In this document: piece by piece, positions 57,050-64,000 of the stretch
Layout of the letters: every line of letters begins with the position of its first letter
How positions within the stretch are numbered: position 1 is the first letter of the stretch
Source of the DNA: Flaveria trinervia
Lineage: Eukaryota; Streptophyta; Magnoliopsida; Asterales; Asteraceae
Direction of reading: 5' to 3'
NCBI GenBank assembly: GCA_025506515.1
Contig: CM046458.1
Coordinates: forward strand, 42,916,731-42,980,730
Length of the DNA: 64,000 nucleotides
Program-made: the position numbers and the translations under genes
The notes under the pieces: generated by a model
Told to the model about the DNA's origin: nothing
The model's input: only the letters and a program-made list of their open reading frames with translations
The model's database searches: none

Positions 57050-60000
57050 GAATTATAGGGCTTGTACAATATCTTGGGTGTCATAGAACAGTGGCCACTT
57101 GTATAATGTGTATACATCATCAGCAGACAAGTTGTAAGCCACATTGGGTCAAATACCCTGATAGTATCCATTTTCCATTCTTTTTTCAGAACTATGACTG
57201 CCTCTCATGTTCTCCAATCATAGTACCACCATTTAAAGTGTGGTGTGAAGTCCTGTGCCATTTCCCTAAGAGGGATTCTTGACATTGTTCTTGGGGAACT
57301 CTACTTCAGCACTATCTTAGGCTTTCCAATTATGGGATCAACTCCAGAACATGAGATATACCAAGTTGGTTGTTGAGGTTTGAAGTTGACCCACTTGGTG
57401 TGGTACTCTTTCTTCAGGGCAGCCTCAAACCAGCCTGACATCTTCCTCGGGTCAGCATATAGTAACTTCAGTTTAGCTAGCTAGTTGAGCTCAAAACCAG
57501 GTGGAGACTTTAGATCATGCGAGAATCTAAAGTACTCGATACCCATCTCTCGCTTTATCGCAAATACATTAAGATCATCAAAAGAGCCCATGCGATAATC
57601 TTGCTTGACACCTTTTAATGTTTCTTTACTCTGTAGAGCTGGTGTAGACATTTGGTTTAGGAGCAGAGCGTTATGCTCGGATCTCCTCAAAACATGCAGC
57701 CAATTCAACGTTTCTAATATCAACATCGGCGTTTGAGGCTTGGGCTTGTTCTTCAATCCTCTCAGCCTCTTGCTCTCCACTGATCCAGTATATCAAATGT
57801 ATCACTGACTAGGGAATCACCCAAATTGGGGACCAGATTTCCTTCTTTGTCAACATACTCTGGATAGTGAGCTGCTGTGACATCCTCGATCTCTATCTCA
57901 TCGATGTCCTCGAGCTCATCATCACTTTCAAAATGGACTGTTGGAGCATCTTTCATAATCTCATCAGGATTGAGTCGGAACATTTCAGCTAGTTGCTCGT
58001 CGATGAGATCATGAATTATCTCTCCTTCTTCAGGAGTGTAATTCACCAATCTTCTGACAATCCCCTGCAGATCAAGAATCATTGTGAGTTGAGTCTTGAT
58101 CTGTTGGAGGGGAGCAACATCATATTCATCTCGATAATTTGGATCTGGTTGATTAAAACATGTAACACATCAACCATTAGTCAACAATCAAAGCAGTAAA
58201 CATCAATAATAAACATAAACATTAATTAAATTAATTTGATACAATATTCAAATACACATGATTTAAATAATATAAACAACTATGCATTACTCTTGTCTTG
58301 AATAGCTGGTGTGTCAGTAGGATTAGCAGAAGATGATGGGGCTCCTTGGTCTTGATTTTTCTTTGTGCGCCTCTCTTGACCTTGAGCTGATGTAGATGCA
58401 ACTGCATCTCCTTCATCATCATCATCATCATCGACATTATCACCTGCATCAGTGTCATCCCCTTGATCATCACAATCATCATCATCATCGTCATCATCAT
58501 CATCATCACTGTCATCGTCATCACCATCATCTCCATCTCCTACTCAGATCTTTAGAGGCTCATCTTTGGATCCCTTCAGTCTCAGCATAAGCTTCTTGTT
58601 CTGGGCCTCTAATTCTTGTATCCTCTGTACTGAGGATGTATGCATCTCTCTCAGCTCTGTGATCTCTTGGCTCTAAGCCTTAATCCTCTGAATGGATGAG
58701 GCATGTGTCTCATGCAGCTCCTCAATCTGTTGGCTCTAAGCCTCTATCCTTTGGTCTTGGGATACATTAAGATCCATCAGTTGCTTAAGTTGAGAGGCTC
58801 GTTGTTCATCCATCACCAACAGCTTCAACACTAACCGTTTAAGGTTAGCAAACTGCTCCTCCAACCTGACAGATGGGTAAGAGGATCCAAAAACAGGTAG
58901 GACCTGTGAAGAGGTCCCGACTCCATCACTGGTGGTGGTGGTAGTGGATGTAGAGAAGATATGGGGTGGTATAGATGTGGATGGCTATGGATGAGCTGTA
59001 GTGGTGGTGGATGGGAAGTGGGTAACTGGTGGAGTAGGTGTGGAAGTGGTGTATGAGGTGGTAGTGGTGGTGGTTGGACTGGTGGTAGTGGTTTAGGTGG
59101 AGTGGTGGTAGGTGGTAGGTGAAGTGGTGGTAGCTGTGGTGGTGGCTGTGGTGGTGATGAAGGTGATTCTGCGGTTCTTCTTTTTCAAGCCGTGGGGCTG
59201 AGCCATCCTCTTTTTCCTTGATCCAGTCGAGGAGGATGCTCCCCCTAGAACACGGCCTGGCAGATTAGGAGTACATGTTGGATCAGCAGTAGTCTCTCCC
59301 AATCTGCCGAGGCGTTGACCAACAGCCCGGAGCGCTCGTTCTGTGGGAACGACTTTACTTCCCACAGTCCAAGTCAGAGGCTCCTCATCTGACTCCTCTT
59401 CCTCCTCACGAGGTATAAATTCCCGGTGGAAGCCAGCAGACTCTGCAATATCTCCAGTGGCGACAGATACATGAGATGCACTATCAGTAGTGGGGCCACT
59501 TGGTCGAGTGGGTAATGTATCTCCTGCATCCCCGCTATCATCATCATCAGAGTCATGCTCTGGGAGCTGTAGCTGCTCATCGTCGGAGTCGTTGTCTGTG
59601 TGACGCCACTTACGTCTACCTGGCGCCACATAACTCTCATTGGCCAGATGGCCTATCAGTCTCTTCACCTGGGGCTTTACTTGCTTACCCCGGTATACTC
59701 TCATACGACCCAGGGTCGTATCGTCCATGATCTCTAAAACCACAACATCGTGGCGTTCCTTTGGAAGTGATGGTAGCTTCTCATCGAAAATCAGCGGCAA
59801 GAATCTGGGGTACATGCAAAAACCCTCCTTACCCTTTGCCTCTTGATTCTCCACAAGGTAAGAGATGATCATGCTCGAGAAGCTGAAGGGGTAGTTCTGC
59901 ACCAGTGCCACATAGGGATTCTGGATCTGGTCTGAAAGATCATCAAACCCACCCTTCTGGAAGTAATGCACTTTAGTATGACATGTGCCAAGTACTTGTA

Positions 60001-60405
60001 TTGTGGACCCAAGTTGTTCTTGTTGAGCACACCTGAGTTGATGTCCCCAGTGTACTTAACGCTGAGAAAGCAGCCTCTCACTGTTAGTGGGTGTAGCTTG
60101 GTGGGGTGTCCGTCATCATCTCCCAACCCAAGTACACGCTGATTGTCTTCACCTATAATCTCTATGTCCATACCAAAGATGGAGCTCCTAATGTTGTATG
60201 GCTCGCGTGATCTATCCACAGATGCATTCTCCCAGAAGGTCTGGTGTATGGACCTATAGGGAGTGCATGGGGTAGAGATGGCTTTGTGTATCCTCGATCA
60301 CTTGAGGAAGGCGATGATCTCGGCAAACTCGGCACCCTTTCGAGTTGTGTGGTTTAGATGTGCATAGATATAGTGCTTGGGATTGATAGATCATCTCTCC
60401 GCCAT
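57050..60405 (-). pseudogene. M2 ORF3, two-exon accessory protein of unknown function (broken)
   Basis: ATG 60405 (MAER then TGA at 60391, where M1 has TGG). N-terminal domain: INPKHYIYAHLNHTT, GCFLSVKYTGDINSGVLNK, then YPFSFSSMIISYL and FCMYPRFLPLIFDEKL, matching the NFS.I and YPRFL positions of family A. Acidic and Thr-rich middle with a GAT/ATC-repeat stretch (58400-58535), then QDKSNA at 58283. Predicted intron 58145-58290. Exon 2: RDEYDVAPLQQI, TPEEGEIIHDL, FDDLNVFAIKREMGIEYFRF, LAKLKLLYADPRKMSGWFEA, FKWWYYDWR. Stops at 60391 and about 60303 and frameshifts near 59990, 57780 and 57130. Confidence 0.8.
58145..58290 (-). other. Predicted intron in M2 ORF3 coding region
   Basis: Minus strand: donor CAAGA/GTAATGCATAG at 58290, acceptor TTAATCAACCAG/ATCC at 58145, 146 nt, AT-rich, GACTAATGG as possible branch site. 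Excision gives ..QDK-N-PNYRDEYD in frame, as in M1. Confidence 0.72.
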
Positions 60406-60409
60406 CGAT

Positions 60410-60947
60410 CTGTAACACAAGATACATATTCATTAGATACTCACATAACACATACCAGTTCTAAGTAACTTGAAAAGATTCATTCTGATTCATTCATGCG
60501 AATGAATCATGCGACTATGTTCAGTCGGCTATTCTATCATGCGAGTGGACTCGTTCGGGTGGATGAACTTGCAACTTAGTTCAATCGGTTGGCTGAGCCT
60601 GCGATTGATTCAGTCGGCGGACTGAGCTCATTCGCATGTCCCATTCGGCCGATTGAGCTATTCGTCCGGCTCAATCGTTCGATTGGAGTTCATCCATCCG
60701 ACCAGTCGCATGACCTACTGTTTGGTTGACTTAGTTCGAGTCTTGACCAATTCAAGAAATTAAACATTGTGTAAACGTTCTTTAGGCTCGCAATCACTTA
60801 ACTAATAACCTAATAACATTATTTTTAACATTTTACATGGTTTTAGTAGGTATTAGTCCATTGAGTGGTTCGGTTCTTGTTTCAATCACAAATCACTAAT
60901 TAGGGAACCATTTCTTCTGATTTCGGTGAGATTTCATCACATTTTAC
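60410..60947 (-). other. Predicted 5'UTR intron of M2 ORF3
   Basis: Minus strand: donor CTTACAG/GTAAAATG at 60947 (strong plant consensus) and acceptor CTTGTGTTACAG/ATCG at 60410, just before ATG 60405; 538 nt. It contains CG palindromes at 60480-60760 and several ATGs, whereas the upstream leader exon has none. Confidence 0.6.
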
Positions 60948-61080
60948 CTGTAAGAAAGCAAACACACTTCAGAATATCAAGAAGGAAGTATAATCGAGGT
61001 CTAAAAAAATTTGGCAGAGTAACGGTATGATGTGTGATTTAAGGGCAATTGGGAGTGGTGAGAAGAATGCGATCGACTGT

Positions 61081-61096
61081 GGCCCTTTATATACTG
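61081..61096 (-). promoter_or_regulatory. M2 internal ORF3 promoter, TATA box
   Basis: Minus strand CAGTATATAAAGGGCC, a strong TATA box, about 135 nt before the 5'UTR intron donor. It lies just downstream of the palindrome array 61100-61400. Confidence 0.68.
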
Positions 61097-61099
61097 AAT

Positions 61100-61400
61100 T
61101 TGAGGTCAATCGGCCGACTGGACCCATTTGCTCAGTTCATTCGGGCGAATGAAACTCAGTGGGCGATTGACTCAGTCGATCACCTTCAATCGGCTGACTG
61201 AAGTTCAGTCAGTCGACTGACTCAGTTGCACATCCTAATCAGACGAATGGCTCATTCTGATAAGCCATTCGGGTGAATGGCTCATACTCATGTCCATTCG
61301 GCTGTTTAATGCATGAGTATGGTCCATTCGCCTAATTGGTCCATACTCATGGTCCAGTCGTGCGAATGGGTCATACTCTTGAAATTTTTCTTACATTATG
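61100..61400 (-). repeat. M2 CG palindrome array upstream of the internal TATA
   Basis: Repeated CAATCGGC.GACTG, CAGTC.GTCGACTGA and CATTCGGGCGAATGA palindromes, corresponding to 46420-46740 in M1. Confidence 0.78.
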
Positions 61401-61453
61401 ACCATTTGACTGTTAGACCCTTTTATATAGTTGATTTACTATTTTGAACACTT

Positions 61454-61588
61454 GATCATCTCAGACATGATCATTGTAACTTAAAACCTTTTGATCACGT
61501 CAGATGTGAACCTTTTAAAGACATTTAGTCACCTTTGATGTGACCCAATTTTTACTTGAAAGTACATGCGGTCACCTCAGACGTGACC
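61454..61588 (-). repeat. M2 four-hairpin array with constant loop
   Basis: GATCAT-CTCAGAC-ATGATC (61454-61472), a worn GATCAC-GTCAGAT-GTGAAC (61493-61511), GTCAC-CTTTGAT-GTGAC (61528-61544), and GGTCAC-CTCAGAC-GTGACC (61570-61588). Same order and spacing as in M1, with arm changes that keep pairing. Confidence 0.85.
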
Positions 61589-63010
61589 TTTTAGATGATA
61601 AGGTCCCTTATCAACTTCCATGACAGAGTCCGATACTAACATACTGAATTTCACAAACTTTGTGCATAAATAAAAGAATTAATACTGAAAACTTAAAAAA
61701 ACTAAGACATGGTTTTGTGTTTTTGTGATGGTGAACTCCTGAGATGTAATTCTAAGGAATAATGTTTCTGATGAGAGCCGCCTTAATCATTTAAACCATA
61801 CATGGACCAATTCAAGTTGGAATCATACAAGATATTCAAATCATTTGGGATAAGTTAGCTAAAACCTTGGATGCTCTTTCCTTGTTTTTCATCTAGAGTC
61901 ATTTAGCAAATTTAGGAAATCATACTAGTACTATTAGGTCCCCACACGGATTTGAACTTTCAAGAATTGTAGCCACAGTGATTGTCAGTATACTTATGCT
62001 CTTAAATCCATACACAGACTTTCAACACAGTTAGGTGATCGTCTTAAGGTTTGTTTATTTCAACAAGCACTTGTGGAACTCACACTTATATGGTAATCAA
62101 CATTCCTCAGGAGATTTTCAAACGTCTTAGGGTAGAATTCAAGAAGAGACTATCCATAGAATTTTCAAAGAGAAGCCAATCCTCAGGTCAGTGCCATCGC
62201 ATAGCAGAGAGGCGGCAAACAACAATGACTTCTAGAATATATAGGTTATGCTTATCCTCAGTCAGTGCCACCGCCAAGCAGAGAGGCACATAATATATCT
62301 TCTTGTTTGAGCAATTTTTCTTCTTTTTGCAGAGATCTCACCAACACCATAGGTTATCAGTTTTATTGTATTTGCAATTTTCATGTGCTTTTGCTCATGC
62401 TTTGGTCTTACGCATACTTTTGTGGCGTTTATTTTGCTCATCACCCCTTATTGGAATCATGTTGATTGTGTTAACCAGGGATAAGGCGTTACCCACAGCT
62501 AGTCAAACATTTTAGTTTAATCATGAGATCACCAAAAGTTCTAGTCATCTATTGTGTTGAATCTATCGACATATCAACTATGGTCTAGCAACCTCTAGGT
62601 CTACTTTTTTTGTGTTACCTTAGTAGTAGCTAGCTTATCTATCATATTTCCTTTTATATTCCTCAGACTACACAGACTTATACTTGAACTTTGCATCTTT
62701 TTCAATTTTGAATCCTAAAGTCCCAAATGGTTTGTACCTGTGTACTATCATATTCCAAACATTGAATCGGTATCACACCTATTATCTTATTATTTTCAGC
62801 TTGCCTCTCCTTTTCCCTCGTTTTTTTTGTTCTTAGACCTATTCTCCCCCTAAAATTCTAAAACCACTATGTATTTGCGTTTTAGGATTTTAATGGGCAA
62901 GGAAATAACCTAATTGTAATTAACGAAATAACATTAAACAGAAACAAGAGAACAAACTAAAAGGGATTAAAAAATTAGAAATTTAAAGAAACTAGACACG
63001 ATGCATCGGA
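61589..63010 (-). other. M2 non-coding segment between pol and ORF3
   Basis: No gene seen. Contains the 75-bp direct duplication starting at 62181 and 62256, as in M1. AT-rich otherwise. Confidence 0.7.
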
Positions 63011-64000
63011 CTATACATGGTCATCTTCAGGAATGACCTCACTTTTCTTTTTAACGCCATTGACCTCTAACAGATATTGAAAACGTGGTTCTCAAAAGCC
63101 TTTGTATAGAGGTCAGCGCGTTGAAAATCAGTGTTTATTTTTATCACATCGATTAAATTTTTTTCAAAACAATCACGTATGAAGTGATATTTGATTCCGA
63201 TGTGTTTGGTCTTAGGATGTTGGACCGGGTTTTTAGTGACTGCAATTGCAGTAGAGTTATCAACAAAGATAGGAGTAGAAGTGAAATGCAAATCGTAATC
63301 CGCATTTGCTGTTGAATCCATATGATTTGGGAACAACAGCTTACTGCAGCAATGTATTCGGCTTCACAGGTTGACAGAGCAACCGAGGTCTGCTTCTTAC
63401 ACTGCCAGGTAACTAATCTTCTCCCAAAGAACTCACACCCTGCTGATGTAGACTTGTAGTTCATCTTGCAGCCACCGTAATCCGAGTCACTATACGCCTC
63501 AAGTTCAAAGTCATCATCATGAGGATACCACAACCCAAGTGTGGGTGTGCCCTTCAGATAACAAAATATCCTTTTGACTCCAATTAGATGGTTCACTTTA
63601 GGCTTTGCCTGATATTGTGAGCATAAACATCTAGCATACATGATATGAGGTCTTGAGGCAGTGAGATACATGAGAGATCCAATCATCCCTCGGTACATAG
63701 TGGCATCTACCAGAGCACCGTTCTCATCGGGTGCTACATCATGCTTTGTAGCCAGTGGAGTGCCAGTTGTGGAAGCATTCTCCATGTCAAACCGACTGAG
63801 AACATCTCCTACATACTGGGTTTGATGCAGAAAGATTCTATTTGGTGTCTAATCCACCTATAACCCGAGAAAGAACTTCATCTCCACCATGGCACTCATC
63901 TCAAACTCTGCCTTCATTACTGCTTTGAATTCTGTGCATAATTCTTTGTTCTTTGAACCGAAGATTATGTCATCGACATAGATCTGTACTAGCAGTAAGT
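63011..64000 (-). pseudogene. pol: M2 pol, 3' part (reverse transcriptase end and RNase H)
   Basis: Minus strand, entering from the right edge. YVDD at 63969-63980; SRFDMENASTTGTPLAT; GMIGSLMYLTASRPHIMYA; RNase H AYSDSDYGGCKMN and STCEAEYIAA, FVDNSTAIAVTKNPVQ, TKHIGIKYHFIRDC; C-terminus RADLYTKAFE and VNGVKKKSEVIPEDDHV with TAG 63011-63013. Frame breaks near 63340, 63100 and 63850. Confidence 0.92.

Larger units (their letters stand above)
56177..64000 (-). mobile_element. Family M copia retrotransposon, copy M2 (truncated by window edge)
   Basis: Second minus-strand family M copy: 3' LTR 56177-56920, ORF3, non-coding segment and the 3' half of pol are visible. Gag and the 5' LTR are beyond 64000. 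Same orientation as M1 and 478 bp from it. Its ORF3 control region is better preserved than in M1. Confidence 0.92.

Noticed and set aside
57481..57780. Captured host gene fragment or small insertion in M2 ORF3
   Set aside because: The interval absent from M1 at first looked inserted, but it reads in frame into the following shared ORF3 sequence and is bounded by TTTGA in the manner of a deletion in M1.
58396..58590. His-rich plus-strand frame
   Set aside because: Antisense of the GAT/ATC repeat encoding the acidic stretch of M2 ORF3. Not a metal-binding protein gene.

Overview
The window is plant repeat DNA with no convincing host gene. It is a stack of LTR retrotransposons inserted into one another. 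The evidence for a plant is Ty1/copia Pol proteins with RVT_2-type reverse transcriptase, primer-binding sites of the plant tRNA-Met type (TGGTATCAGAGC), AT-rich introns and TATA boxes of plant form. The Gag of the minus-strand family looks like copia Gags that I associate with Asteraceae, but this taxonomic hint is weak and rests on memory.

Left half (1-35911, + strand): three copies of one 12.5-kb copia family ('family A') are nested in each other. Copy A0 (1-1052 plus 26051-35911, its 5' end outside the window) is split by copy A1 (1053-26050, target-site duplication CTTGC). A1 is split by copy A2 (7813-20283, target-site duplication CTAGG). Each copy reads LTR, PBS, gag with two CCHC knuckles, pol (protease, integrase, reverse transcriptase, RNase H), an array of short palindromes, a TATA box, a large third ORF (ORF3, about 1,100 codons), polypurine tract, LTR. 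All are broken by stops and frameshifts. A0 sits in an older, badly decayed copia pol (35912-39760, 'Z').

Right half (39761-64000): the end of Z is joined to a Ty3/gypsy-like LTR with PBS and leader ('G', + strand). The leader is interrupted by two minus-strand copies of a second copia family ('family M'). M1 (41854-55699, 13.8 kb, target-site duplication CCTAA) is complete. M2 (56177 to the right edge) is truncated by the window. Family M has the same plan as family A, including an ORF3 that is a distant homologue. Length, third ORF, G-rich polypurine tract and palindrome-rich non-coding DNA suggest that A and M belong to the Sirevirus (Maximus/SIRE) lineage; this is an inference.

The most interesting signal is the ORF3 module. 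In family M it looks like a complete RNA polymerase II gene inside the retrotransposon. It has arrays of inverted repeats, a TATA box, an ATG-free leader exon, a 538-541-nt 5'UTR intron, and a 146-147-nt AT-rich intron inside the coding region whose removal restores one frame in both copies. In family A, ORF3 has its own TATA box preceded by an array of about 38-nt palindromic units built from the same motif that fills the LTR U3. The Gag-Pol boundary in both families has a stop codon followed by a 3'-splice-site-like sequence instead of a fixed readthrough or frameshift signal.
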